Assembly (NCBI GenBank): GCA_947623455.1
Contig: OX392542.1
Location: 14,515,625 to 14,579,624 of the forward strand
DNA length: 64,000 nucleotides
Direction of reading: 5' to 3'
DNA from: Mimachlamys varia
Taxonomy: Eukaryota; Mollusca; Bivalvia; Pectinida; Pectinidae
In this document: in pieces, positions 33,589 through 45,000 of the stretch
Layout: each line of letters starts with the position of its first letter
Numbering within the stretch: position 1 is the stretch's first letter
Program-made: the position numbers and the translations under genes
The notes under the pieces: generated by a model
Database searches by the model: none
What the model was told of the DNA's origin: nothing
What the model saw: only the letters and a program-made list of their open reading frames with translations

Positions 33589-33841
33589 CACAGGGGCCTG
33601 AGAATTTTTTACAGCTAGTTTTGGACCAAAACTAAAGTGTTTAGAGTAATTTTACATCTTTGGGGGGTTAAAATCATTTTTCGCTAAAAATACCACCTCA
33701 CATTAGCCTAGTCATAGCCTTTATGACCACGGAGGGGGCATTCTTATAGAAAATTGATCTAAACCCCCCAAAATGTAAAATTACTCTGAACACTCTAGTT
33801 TAGGTTCAAAACTAGCTGTTACAAATCCTCAGGTCTCTATG
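33589..33841. mobile_element. MITE, CACAGGGG-type ends, 8-bp target duplication
   Basis: Long inverted arms (acagctagttttggacc / ggttcaaaactagctgt; agtaattttacat / atgtaaaattact) are flanked by a perfect 8-bp direct repeat ATAGAAGA (33581-33588 and 33842-33849). The left end is CACAGGGGCC; the right end has decayed. An 8-bp duplication fits hAT or P-type transposons. Confidence 0.88.
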
Positions 33842-34274
33842 ATAGAAGACACATGTGGTTTGACTAACCGAAAGTTGTTTTTACAAAGCTACCAAAAATA
33901 GATCATGTTCAACTAGAACTAAGGATTGACTTAATACGCAAGTGTAGTAAGCATTATACTTATAATTAGTTTTTTTAGAAGTAAGCTTTTTATTTATTTT
34001 ATTTAATTATAAGAAGCTCACGTGAATATTTAAAAACTTTGTGTTAAGCCCACAATGGACCCAGAAATATGTATTCATGTACACATGTGCCGTCCGTCAC
34101 AAGTTTGGTATTTAACAGGACATTTAAATACGTTATTGTAATATTCAATAACTGCGCAAGTAATGCATTTTTTAACAATTTCGTTCTAACTTGGTCATTG
34201 TGACAGGACACCACAATTTATTTAAACGGTCGATTTTTTTCTTCGTTTCATATCGACACGTTCCGAAATATATC

Positions 34275-34411
34275 TGATGGCACACCTATGTCACAATGGA
34301 ATGGATTTCTGATACATAATTATAGTAGTGGGAGGGGTCACATTCAACATAGGTTAAATAATCACCCGACAATCATTCCATAGTGACGTAAGTCCGCGTC
34401 TACAGTCCCCG
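34275..34411. mobile_element. Diverged MITE of the same family
   Basis: Contains cctatgtcacaatgga at the left and cattccatagtgacgtaagtcc at the right, with tagtagtgggaggggtcac inside. These match the MITEs at 38295 and 39050 but are more diverged; ends not fixed. Confidence 0.6.
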
Positions 34412-34789
34412 TGCATGCATATAATTAATATATACTGTAGAATCATTTTGTTTGACATATCGAATGTAGAACAGATTGGTAAAAATAATGTACAACCTAT
34501 GCTGGGTGACGAATGTTTTGTCCTATAAGTCTATCAAAATTTGATTCTATGTGATATTGCATGAGAACGTTTATTACCCAATATCATTTTTCATTATAAA
34601 TTGACTCGCGTAACGGCATTTATTCAAGCGTATTATATTGATTGTAATAAACAACGAAATGGGCCGAAATTTATCACAATTTACTAGGTACTCTACCAAC
34701 TTTATAAAATAAGTTTGACAAACGTGATGACAAAATGTAAATAAATAGTATCGTTAATCAATGTTAAGATATGAAATTAGGCGAAAAGA

Positions 34790-35490
34790 CAAGAAGGACA
34801 AAGACGGGAAGGGGAGGAGAAAGACGAAGAGGAGGAGAAAGACCGGAAGGGGAGGAAAAAGACGGAAATGGGAGGAGAAAGACGGGAAAGGGAGGAGAAA
34901 GACGGAAGGGGAGGAGAAAGACGGAAGGGGAGGATAAAGACGGATAAGGGAGGAGAAAGACGGGAAGGGGGGGAGACGGGAAGGGGAGGAAAAAGACGGA
35001 AGGGGAGGAGAAAGACGGGAAGGGGAGGAAAAAGACGGAAGGGGAGGAGAAAGACGGGAAGGGGAGGAGAAAGACGGGAAGGGGAGGAGAAAGGCGGGAA
35101 GGGGGGAGGAAGAAAGACGGAAAGGGGAGGAGAAAGACGGGAAGGGGAGGAGAAAGACGGGAAAGGGAGGAGAAAGACGGAAGGGGAGGAGAAAGACGGA
35201 TAGGGGAGGAGAAAGACGGGAAGGGGGGGAGGGAGGGAGACGGGAAGGGGAGGAAAAAGACGGAAGGGGAGGAGAAAAGACGAGAAGAGGAGGAGAAAGA
35301 CGGAAAGGAGAGGAGAAAGACAGGAAGGGGAGGAGAAAGACGGGAAAGGGAGGAGAAAGACGGAAGGGGCCGGGGGGAGAAAAACGGAAGGGGATTAGAA
35401 AGACGGGAAGGGGGAGGAGAAAGACGGAAGAGGAGGAGAAAGACGGAGGGGGAGGAGATTGACGGAAAGACGGAAGGGAGATATACAGCT
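34790..35490 (+). repeat. Purine-strand minisatellite, ~20-bp unit
   Basis: About 700 bp of variations on gggaaggggaggagaaagac, almost purely purine on the plus strand. Long frames through it (for example 34868-35203, rich in Arg, Gly, Glu and Lys) are by-products of the repeat. Such tracts can form triplex or G-quadruplex structures. Confidence 0.95.
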
Positions 35491-36341
35491 ACAGAGATTA
35501 TCCATTTACTACTTTTAAACTTTTTGTAGATTTTTGATTTTATTGATTTTTAAAATTGAAGTTATTATCAACATTTGTGTGGAATAGCAGACCCTTGTTA
35601 CGCCAAAGCAGAGTATCAAGACCAGAGACTTACTGAATACCATATTTTGCATGCAAGATAATTAATATACTCACTTTACACCGACAAAAGAAAACGCAAT
35701 GCACCATCTTCATTACCAATAATTATAATGACATGTAGATGCGAAAAAAAAAACACGAAAAATAAATCTTAGCTACTTAACTGAATAGTGTAAATCCAAA
35801 CAACTGTCTATACTCTCTTCCCCCTTTCTACCCTTCCATCACCCAGTTTCCTTTTATACTCAGTGTGCCGTTAAATTTTGTTCTCTTTCTCAATATTATA
35901 ATGAAATGTGCATGGTCCTCAATTTCAAACGTAACTCTATAACTGGAGATGGTTTAACATAAGTTGCAAAACTTGTTTCTCAATCCAATTTCAAAAGTTT
36001 GTGTATTTGCTCTTCATTATGTATTGAATTGAAAAAGTACTAAAAATAAATCGTTTTTAGACCATTATAGCTGTGCCTAATGCATGCTTATTTCGATAAT
36101 TATGTTATAGGACCGAAAGATCATGTCGATTTCAGTCAAATATGTTGGTAAACACGCGGTAGACTGCACATGGCACGGTATAATTTTATGCAAAAAAAGC
36201 TTGATCAAATTTTTATCTTGGTATTTTATTTTTATGTATTAATTGAAACATCATATTGGCATCATCATTTTTACAAAAATAATAAAACTAAAGAATTCAG
36301 AAATTTCATAACAAAACCAATACAATATCTTACATATATAT

Positions 36342-36551
36342 ATGATACATTTGCAGTTTAACTTAATTAACATCGTCAGTTTTGGTCCAGGTTACCAGCG
36401 TAATGTCAATGCTAGTAAATTCCAAATGGGTTCTGTCGATTTGGTCCCAACACTGTGGAGGCCTGGGGATAAAAAGAAATGTGCCGGTTCACCACCTTTG
36501 TTATTTGGAGGATCGGATAACAATAAATGTCCTTCGATTCATGGGCCATGA
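36342..36551 (+). other. Short ORF of unknown status
   Basis: A 69-codon frame with a balanced composition (FGPGYQRNVNASKFQMGSVD...). Not recognised. It lies just upstream of the MITE at 36751 and may be part of a repeat or a decayed exon. Confidence 0.2.
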
Positions 36552-36750
36552 CATCATTGCGGGTAACACCTCTTGGTAATTAGTACACATGTTGATTCAC
36601 AAGTAAGTAACGTCAGGTCCCCCCCCCCCTTTTTTTATCGGAGGACAATTTACTTGTGTATTCATTAGTTAAACAGCACAAATGTTCACCGTTATATCAT
36701 TAAAAAAGTTTCAGCTGGACCCCTTCCTTTCGAAAATCCTGCATCCACGC

Positions 36751-37004
36751 CACAGGGGCTCGGTTTCGGGATTTTGAGCGATATATGGCGTAAATCCTTC
36801 CAATTTCACTATATAATGAAGGCATGCACACATGTAAATAATACAAACACATTTTATCCGCTGTTCATACACATTCTTAAACCTTATAAAAATTGTGGGT
36901 AATTTTGTTTGTATTATTTACTTGTGTGCATGCCTTTATTATATAGTGAAATTGGAAGGATTTACGCCATATATCGCTCAAAATCCCGAAACCGAGCCCC
37001 TGTG
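36751..37004. mobile_element. MITE with ~100-bp near-perfect inverted arms
   Basis: Arms at 36751-36850 and 36895-37004 are near-exact reverse complements (outer end CACAGGGGCTCGGTTTCGGG). Flanks ATCCACGC and GTTCACGC match at 6 of 8 positions, as for an old 8-bp target duplication. Confidence 0.88.
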
Positions 37005-37109
37005 GTTCACGCCCGTATACCTTACCAGAGGAAATACCTGTCATAAAGTTAACATTGGCGGCCTCTACAGCTGTGTTATCTTCAAAGTAGCCAGTTCATC
37101 AGAACAACA

Positions 37110-37319
37110 ATGCATATTCCAGTCAGTTGGTATAACGAATTATGTTTCTATTGTGTAGTATTTACATTATATTTCCTCATCTGTAAGGCAGTCATCTTAA
37201 AGGTTAACAATATGATGAGCATGATCATACCATTTACAAAACTCCAAGGTGACGACGTGAAACGACAAAAGAAATTCGAAGAGGCCCAGTATTACATAAA
37301 TAAAGCTAGAGACGTATAG
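37110..37319 (+). other. Short ORF, possible isolated 3' exon, low support
   Basis: The last part of this frame (KLQGDDVKRQKKFEEAQYY... to a TAG stop) has a protein-like, charged helical composition unlike the surrounding AT-rich DNA. No homolog is recognised, no clear partner exon was found, and the N-terminal half looks non-coding. It could be chance. Confidence 0.2.
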
Positions 37320-38294
37320 CGAGTATGTGTTGTGTATATGTCTCTGATGAAATGAAAAGGAAAACCATGTACCCGAGGAAAGACATCCAGGAAGGCTAAC
37401 CAATACATGAGGGTTAAACAGTAAACTTTATATAAAATCTCATTGCAAAAGATATAATAAATACGATATTGTTTGATGGAAAGAAAGAAACGCTCAGTTT
37501 CAGGGTATTTGAAGTGCTCTAACTCTGGCAAATACTGACAGATTTTGGGTCTTAACTATTGAACTAGAAAAAGACAACATTGGTATAAAGATATGTCTCA
37601 AATTTCCTTTTAATCTGACTATATCTAAAGAAGACAAGGCGAAGAAATTTGCTATTTTAAAGATTTTAGTCCCCAAAATTCTGGCAAATATCTTATTTTC
37701 ATTTTATAAGTTCAGATAAAACTGCTAGATTTTTGTTTTAATAAGATATATAATTATACATAAAAAAAACCCCAAATGGTCTGGTAAATCATCGGTCAAA
37801 TAATTATAACTATAAGGAGGGTTTCCCCCCTTTCCGCCTGGACAGAGTGACGGAGCCAGTTAAGTTGTGGGGAAATACGTAGGAAAAATGGTTAATTGGT
37901 TAATTTGCTTTGCAAAGGATTTTGACTACATTGGTTTTGGTGTCTTTGGACAATTTGGCCTCATGTTTGTATAAAGTACACCCCCCCCCCCACTCTCCAA
38001 GCAAATACAGTCTGAACCATGCATGCTGAATGAGTAAAGAACCAATTTTTGTATCAACTGAGTCTATGGACCCCTTTTTGTGGGGAAATGTAATTTTACA
38101 TTTATTTCACATTATGGTGACACATGTTTTGTTCTGATGAAGGAAAAAAATAGTCTGTAACGTCATCGGCCAAATAGTTCTAATTTTTGTAGAAAAGAAC
38201 CCCCTCCCCTATCGAGCAGTGACAAATTCTTATTGTTTGGGAGATAAAGAAATCTCATGATAGTATTTACAGTCTCATAGGTTATCCTTGGAGG

Positions 38295-38463
38295 CACAGG
38301 GGCTAGACACGGACCTATGTCACTATGAAACGATTGCCAGATAATTATTTTACCCTCTCAAATATAACCCCTCCCACTACTATAATATGATCATGTATCT
38401 GTGTCACAGATATATAGAAGTGGGAGGGGTTATATTAGGACAGATCCGTGCCTAGCTCCTGTG
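38295..38463. mobile_element. MITE, CACAGGGGCTAG ends, 8-bp target duplication
   Basis: Ends CACAGGGGCTAGACACGG and CCGTGCCTAGCTCCTGTG. Flanks CTTGGAGG (38287-38294) and CTCGGAGG (38464-38471) match at 7 of 8. The inner arms carry ataacccctcccacta / tgggaggggttat. Confidence 0.9.
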
Positions 38464-38529
38464 CTCGGAGGTAGAAGGGGTTCTTGTTGGGCCCGATAGT
38501 GGAAAAAAGAAACACATTTTATTCTCCGT

Positions 38530-39490
38530 TTTAGCTCACCGGACCCGAATTGAAGGGCCATGTGAGCTGATGCCGTGGCGCGGCGTCCGTTCGTCGTCAA
38601 ATTTTCCATTTAAACGACTTCTTCTTAATAACCAAAATACCCTATGCATAATATTTGGCTGAAATTAAGTTCGTTGGAAGAAGCCCACAAACTTTGCGAA
38701 AATAAATGACTTTGACCAATATTCCAGGTCACACGGGTCAAATCTATCAAAACCTTTCAGCGACTTAATCAAAAGGCATAGAATCATGATATTTGGATGA
38801 AAGACTCTTTGATTAACCCGACAAAGTTTTCTAAGAGAAGTGACCCTGGCCTATACTCAAGGTGACGTGAGGCAAAATTGTAAAAACCCTTAAAAGAATT
38901 ATTCTGATTAACCAAGGGCCTATATTCATTATAATTAACTGAAAACATCCTTGGTCAACCCGACATTGTTTCCAAAAAGAAATGGCCTTTATCTATAATA
39001 TTCAAGGTCAAAGGGGTCAACTCTGTTAAAACATTTAAGCGACTTCTCCCACAGGGGCTAGGCACGGACCTATGTCACTATGAAATGATTGTCAGATATT
39101 TTTTTTACCTTTCTCGAATATAGCCCCTCCCACTACTATACACAGATATATAGTAGTGGGAGGGGCTATATTCGAGAAAGGTAAAAAAAATATCTGACAA
39201 TCATTTCATAGTGACATAGGTCCGTGCCTAGCCCCTGTGACTTCTCCGGGTCAACCCAAAGACCTAGAAGACTGCTATTTACCTGAAAGGTTCCAAACTT
39301 GACATGTTTTTCGAAAGAAATGACTTTGGCCTATATCCAAGGTCATATATCTGTTTAAATCTTTAAACAACGTTTTCAGATTAACCAAAAGGCTCAAGGG
39401 GCATTATATTTGGCTGAAAGGTTTCTTGAACAGGAACTTTTTTGTGAACAGAAAAGAGTTTCATCAATATTCTAGGTCATTGGGGTCAAA
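38530..39490 (+). repeat. Dispersed tandem-unit repeat (split by the 39050 MITE)
   Basis: Begins with ttagctcaccggacccga...ggccatgtgagct, then GC-rich ggcgcggcgtccgttcgtcg. Four or five diverged units of about 150 bp follow (phrases aggtca..ggggtcaa, gcgacttct, aaaggc..agaatcatgatatttgg). The start sequence is a phrase widespread in mollusc genomes (from memory). Confidence 0.6.
39050..39239. mobile_element. Young MITE: near-perfect palindrome with perfect 8-bp target duplication
   Basis: Ends CACAGGGGCTAGGCACGG / CCGTGCCTAGCCCCTGTG. The two arms are practically identical reverse complements up to a short centre at about 39140-39148. Flanked by ACTTCTCC on both sides (39042-39049, 39240-39247). 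It sits inside the dispersed repeat above, so it inserted later. Confidence 0.95.
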
Positions 39491-39956
39491 TCTGAAGGCT
39501 ATTGGCCTCTAATATTCTTTTGTGGTGATAATTACATATACTCCTTTCTACTCAGTAACTGATGTATTTTAGTCTCCTTGGCTCCAGACTGGTTGAGATC
39601 CGAATTCTTTATCTTGTGCTCTTTTGTTTTTATATTTACAAACGTTTTACATTTTGCCAATTGGGCCCCATCATTATATTCCTTAGAATAAAGGGTCTCA
39701 TTGGCTTCAAATTAAGGTTTAAATCTTTTAACTTGTACCAAAGGTAAATATTTCATACTTTAACCTACATTTGCTGCCTCCCATACCCTATCTCTTGATG
39801 AAGGCTTGACTTTAATCTCCAAAAAATATAGAAAAATTTATTGTGAAATTCTTAACCCCAACTCAAAGTTTCTAAACATTCTTTCATATTCTACCTTTTG
39901 AGCATCACCCTTCTGCTCGATCAAATTCGAATCTATCTAATGGATGTTGAAGACCA

Positions 39957-40158
39957 GGGACCCCGGCGACCGAGGGTTTAAGGTGTCCCAACATTCTATC
40001 ACTAGCCCTCCACCTCTAGGTTGGGAGTTCGAATCCCATATGGGGCAGTTGCCAGGTACAGACCGTAGGTTGGTTGCTTTCCTCCACCTCCAAGATCTGG
40101 CACATCGTTAAATGACCCCGTCTGTTAATAGGACGTAAAACTAAATAAACCGAACCAA
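39957..40158 (+). mobile_element. tRNA-derived SINE
   Basis: A box-like cgaccgagggtttaaggtg and B box gagttcgaatccc (40025-40037) in tRNA spacing, followed by a conserved body (ggggcagttgccaggtac, tcctccacctccaag) and the tail aataggacgtaaaactaaat. This matches the layout of bivalve tRNA-type SINEs with a conserved central domain (from memory). Confidence 0.85.
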
Positions 40159-40386
40159 ATGCTCCAGACCAATAAAGGTTAAATCTCCTTTATCCTTTAT
40201 TTATATTGCATTTTGTTTGAGTCAATTTAGCCCAAGTTTATTCCAGACTAATTTACCAGGTAGATAAGAAACACACATTACCAATACTATGTTTTAAATT
40301 TTAAAACTATATTTCTCCATCATTCCAAAGTTTGTCTTTTTCCTGTTGATAATATGGATATGTCTATTTTGACATGATATTTTGTG

Positions 40387-40658
40387 AATATGACATGGCC
40401 ATTTCCATATCAGGCCCCGGTTTCATCAACATTCCTCAACATAGGAAATTCCTTAACTTAAAAATCTCCATAGGAAAGAATTACAGAATTTAAGGGAAGA
40501 ATCGTTAGTTAAGGAACTTTCCTTAAATTCTGTAATGCTTTTCTATGGAGATTAAGTTAAGGAACATTGATGAAACCGGGGCCAGGCCTATCAACCCGAG
40601 AGGCCCAAGGGATGATGGTTGATACAAGGCCTGATATGGAAATTACCATGTCATATTC
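40387..40658. mobile_element. Foldback element, outer of a nested pair
   Basis: Outer arms gacatggccatttccatatcagg (40392-40414) and cctgatatggaaattaccatgtc (40630-40652) are inverted repeats. The element is split by the inner element at 40414-40582. Confidence 0.8.
40414..40582. mobile_element. Inner MITE with GCCCCGGTTTCATCAA ends, nested in the foldback
   Basis: Terminal inverted repeats GCCCCGGTTTCATCAA / TTGATGAAACCGGGGC and longer arms (ttccttaactta, ctccatagga, ttacagaattta). CAG flanks it on both sides (40411-40413, 40583-40585), as for a 3-bp target duplication of the PIF/Harbinger type. Removing it restores the palindrome of the outer element. Confidence 0.85.
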
Positions 40659-40959
40659 TATTTATTTTATACTTTTATTTTTGTGACTGTTCATGATGAT
40701 CTTTTTTGTTGATGTCTCTTTTTTGTTCCTTGTTTTGTCATCATCTGGACGTTGATTAAGATAATAATTCCTACCAATGACTACGAGTTCGTATTTTTTA
40801 CCTGTTCATCTACATTGGCGTCTTAATTTATGTCTCTTTTTCTTCTATTAATCCATCAAGTTCTAGTATTCTGGATATGATAGACTCCATTACTTTCTCA
40901 AAAATTTCAACGCCAATATCTGTCCTCCTATCTATTTTTGATTGTTGTAACATCATGAA

Positions 40960-41065
40960 CGTCATATGACGTCACAGCAATTTCGGAAGCAGGCTGATAC
41001 ATTGTATTTGGCCCACTCAGCAAGCGGGCTGATACAGTGTATTCGGTCTGCTTAGCGAAGAATTG
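40960..41065 (+). repeat. Two-copy ~50-bp direct repeat
   Basis: ggctgatacattgtatttggcc and ggctgatacagtgtattcggtc repeat with similar following sequence (agcaagcg / agcgaag). Nothing else is recognised in 40160-41550. Confidence 0.6.
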
Positions 41066-41574
41066 TCCATATTGGCAAGTTGAGCTGATATGTACTAAAA
41101 TCATGCGTATGTATAAAGTATACAATTTCCCTGTATTTCATGGTAAGCATATAATGAAAAGAAAAAAACACAGTATTTTAAGAAAGCTCATTTCTCCAAA
41201 ATTTATTTCTTCTATATTGGTGAATGATAACCCCTTCACACAAAAAATGACATGCAAATTTGACACTTTTGAAATTACAATAAAGATCTATGATTTTTAG
41301 CAGCCTGCAGGATTGTATTACTCTTTATAGTTATAAACAGGAAATATTAACCATCTCTGTTTATCACATTTTAGTATTGCCAGTAATATAATCCTATATA
41401 ACAAATGTTTCTCAATTTAAAAATTCAATTTGACAAATGGTAGGTTAATTAAGATGTATTTTGGACAATTTGAGGCAACATTTTAAGATTTTTTTTTTAC
41501 GTTTCAGAAAAATTTCTGAGAATCATTAGATGAAATATTACAGAAGATAAAATTTGATTTGATAGACAAGTTCT

Positions 41575-41580
41575 TTTATT
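41575..41580 (-). terminator. SRPRB: Candidate polyadenylation signal of SRPRB
   Basis: AATAAA on the minus strand about 270 nt after the SRPRB stop. It is the first clear consensus in that region; use not tested. Confidence 0.45.
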
Positions 41581-41852
41581 TTGAACATTGTGTACTGTAC
41601 TGAAAAATCTGTGAGTGACAGTTGCCTTACCAGGTATCTACATATCTTGTTGTAAACCAAACAATTTTGAATTCTTTGGCAAAGGCTAAGCGAACTTTTA
41701 CTGGTATAAAAATGACTACATATAAACATGAATACTGTGGCTTCTACACAAAACGAGTTCATTTAAACAAAACACTTTACACATCAGTCATTCCTCTCAT
41801 TCCATTTCTTTTTCTCAGCCTCAAATTTTCAATAAAGTATATATACACAATT

Positions 41853-42054
41853 TTAAGCCAACTTTTCAAGCCAACACTCAACTTGAGACAGATCAATTTT
41901 GCCACTTAAGGAACTGCATTCCACAAAATCCACTTTGAGAGGTTTGAGATCTTCGAAAGCAAAGTCTTTGTTTCGTTTTCCGAGAAAAGTGTTGTTATTT
42001 GCGGCTCCTTCCAGCTGTTGCAGTGCGGCAGATCGAGTCACACGCATGATGTTC
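41853..42054 (-). CDS. SRPRB: SRPRB exon 7: C-terminus
   Basis: Encodes NIMRVTRSAALQQLEG... to ...CWLEKLA and TAA at 41855-41853. RVTRSAA and VDFVECSSLSG (G5-like ECS) match the family. Acceptor cttttag. Confidence 0.95.
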
Positions 42055-45000
42055 CTAAAAGTAATGAGAAGACAACCAGATATATTTTAAGTCCATGCAC
42101 AAATTTTACACAGTTAAGTTTGTGGTTAAAAATGTGATAAAATTTTGATATAATATTGTCGTCATAATATACCAGGCAATTCTGAAACTCTTCACCAAAT
42201 TTAAACATCAAATACTGTTTTTGATTTGAAATTCTGAACATAGCAATCTTGTTTTTATTTTTGTGAATTGTATTAAATCCCTGGAGATTGATTGTATTAA
42301 TGATATCCAATGTAATCATTCATTAAAAAATCAAAGTAACATCTTGGATATCCTCTATATAGTCAAGTACAAAATAAAACAGCATCAAGTCAAATAGAAG
42401 AAGGACAATTTGTGATTTTCTAACAGATGAAATCAGCCAATTGTGAAAAAGGGGGAACAATGATATTTTAAGGGGTTGTAAATTTAAAGAACTAACATTA
42501 CAGCAAAATTATCAAAAGGAGGAATTCCTCTTTGTGGAGGAGGATTTTCATCCATGTTTTAAGGAAGATTTTGCAGAGCAAATATATACATATATACTTA
42601 CCGGTAGTACATGAGTGTAGTTCTGAATTACTACAAACATACATATTTCAGCAAAAGCGATATTCTATTGTATGAAATTTTCAAGAAACACATCATGATA
42701 AAACAGCATTGTTTTTTTTCCTCAACATTTCACAATTAATGGAACAAAAACGTACATTTCAGCAGCTAAATTTTTCTTGATGACATCTTTGCCTTTCTTG
42801 AGAGTCAGATCGGACTTGGTACAGGCGACAAGTATAGGTGGGGTATTGTTTGATATTACACTATCACTGAGCAGCGTGTACAAATACCTGTCAATAAAGA
42901 AAACATGTTTAGCTAGAGGCAGCAGCTTAGACAGACGGGTGTTTTTTACATGATGATATGAACATTGACATTACAAACAAATCAAATTTAACAACAGGAA
43001 AAATACCACTTTTATGTGGTGTCGTAGATTTTGTAGGTCAGATAGTAAATAATTTCAAATGACTTGTTGTTTGTGTAAAAGAATAACAGTACTACCTTTG
43101 TGACAAAACAAACATATCACTGAATGCTTTATTATATCTTAGAGTTTGATGCTTTGGAGTAAATTACTTGCCTGGACACATGCATATGTCTCACTTTAGT
43201 AACTAAGCATTGACAAATAGCATTGTTTATGCTAAACATCATGTCAATACAAATACATTTATAGTATATATGTATTGCACTAAAGCATGTTTCACACATT
43301 GTTGTTATAATCTTTTTTATTTTTGGGAGGAGAGGAGGCATGACTATCTGAGATACAGATTACAGGCCGGCTAGGTCTCAGGAGATGAAATAATCATAAG
43401 CTATGGAACTCAGGGGAGGTAACTCTTACTGATACTTTTCTAGAGATGTTATACAAAATATGACTACTGTGATTAAGAAAACGTTTCTCGTCTTATGTAG
43501 AAGTTTCATGTCTGGAAAACCTCAGTGAAAGGAAAATACAGCATTTCACTAAACAGTATGTGATCAATACACATGAGGTTGAGAGGTTTACTTAAAAGAT
43601 CTTTAGTACCTCCTGAGCCTCATGTATCAAAACAGTAAATTTAATTGCAATGGGAAAGTAAATAACAGGATGAGTTACGTGAGTTTTACAGGAAGTTGAC
43701 CAATACAGTAAGAGTGATCAACCTACGTGCGAGTCCTGAGACACATACTCATAAATTTAAGATGAGACTCGTAGAAATTCTAGAAATACTTCAATTTAAC
43801 ATTGCGGGACCCATTGTTTAAGCAGTATATGCAATGAAAGGACACAAGAAAAGAAATCGTAAACTGATCACTACATCACTAACTGAACACTTACTCTGCC
43901 ACTTCTTTCACCTCCTTCATTAGTGTACCACTGTCAACCAAGAACACCAATCCTCTGCAAAAACAGGATATCGTAATGATACATTCCAGGCAAACATCAT
44001 AAAAAAGATTACACATCAATCTCTGTACAGTGTAATACCTATACATGAATTCAATAACATAAAACATTGATCTAAACAATATTGTTAACCATATACCTGG
44101 TACATAACAAATTAAATCCGTTCAAGAACAAGCAAAATATTGCTTTAACAATAAACACATAAACAATACATAAACAGCATATCAAATTATTAAGAAAGTG
44201 ATATTAATTAATAATCTGAATACCATAAAGGTTAAAGAAGAAAACTAATTTGAATCAATCAGGTGATGACAATTTTCAGTCTTTATAACCTAAAATTGAT
44301 GATAGCCAATCTGAGAAACAACCAAGAAAAGATTGCCCTGGCCCATCACCAGTCTTGTCAACCATTAGCCATTCTTCTATATTAAAATGTGAGGACCAAC
44401 CGCAAAAACATATCACATTTTTTATTATAGTAAAACTCTTGATTATATGACATTAACTTGTAGTCAACACAAGAGATTTAATTACACAATAATATATATA
44501 GATAACTATCGAGCAAAATTACTAGAAATTTATGCAATAAATTATCTACTTGGGTAATAAAGTGGTTGTTTCAATGTCATTTGTGGAAGAGTCAAAACTA
44601 TCATCCTTTGAAAAGGGAAAGACTTGTGGAACTGTTTGTCCTTGGCCTAGAGCTAGCAGCCATAGGCAAACAGTTGCCCCCTGCTTCACCCTACTTTGGA
44701 ATGATAGTTTCACTTTTCCTGAATAGTAAGAAGTAATTGTAACAGTAAACTATTTTAAACGTAATAAATATTTAATCTCTTTTCTTAATAGTAAATGTTA
44801 TAATGTCTAACATCAGTTCAAAAGCACTAACTAACGAATCCATAGCCACTTTTGCATTTAAAGCAGACATTTTTTATTAGTTTTAGTGGCTTTGATACGT
44901 ACAGATGTTCACGTTAAACATACCTACCTTGCCATGTGCTTATGTTGCTCCAGGTGTTGCATCCTAAGTCTTTCATGTCCGGGAATATCCACAATACGTA

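Noticed and set aside
34868..35203. 111-aa Arg/Gly/Glu/Lys frame
   Set aside because: A by-product of the purine minisatellite; simple repeat composition and no homology.
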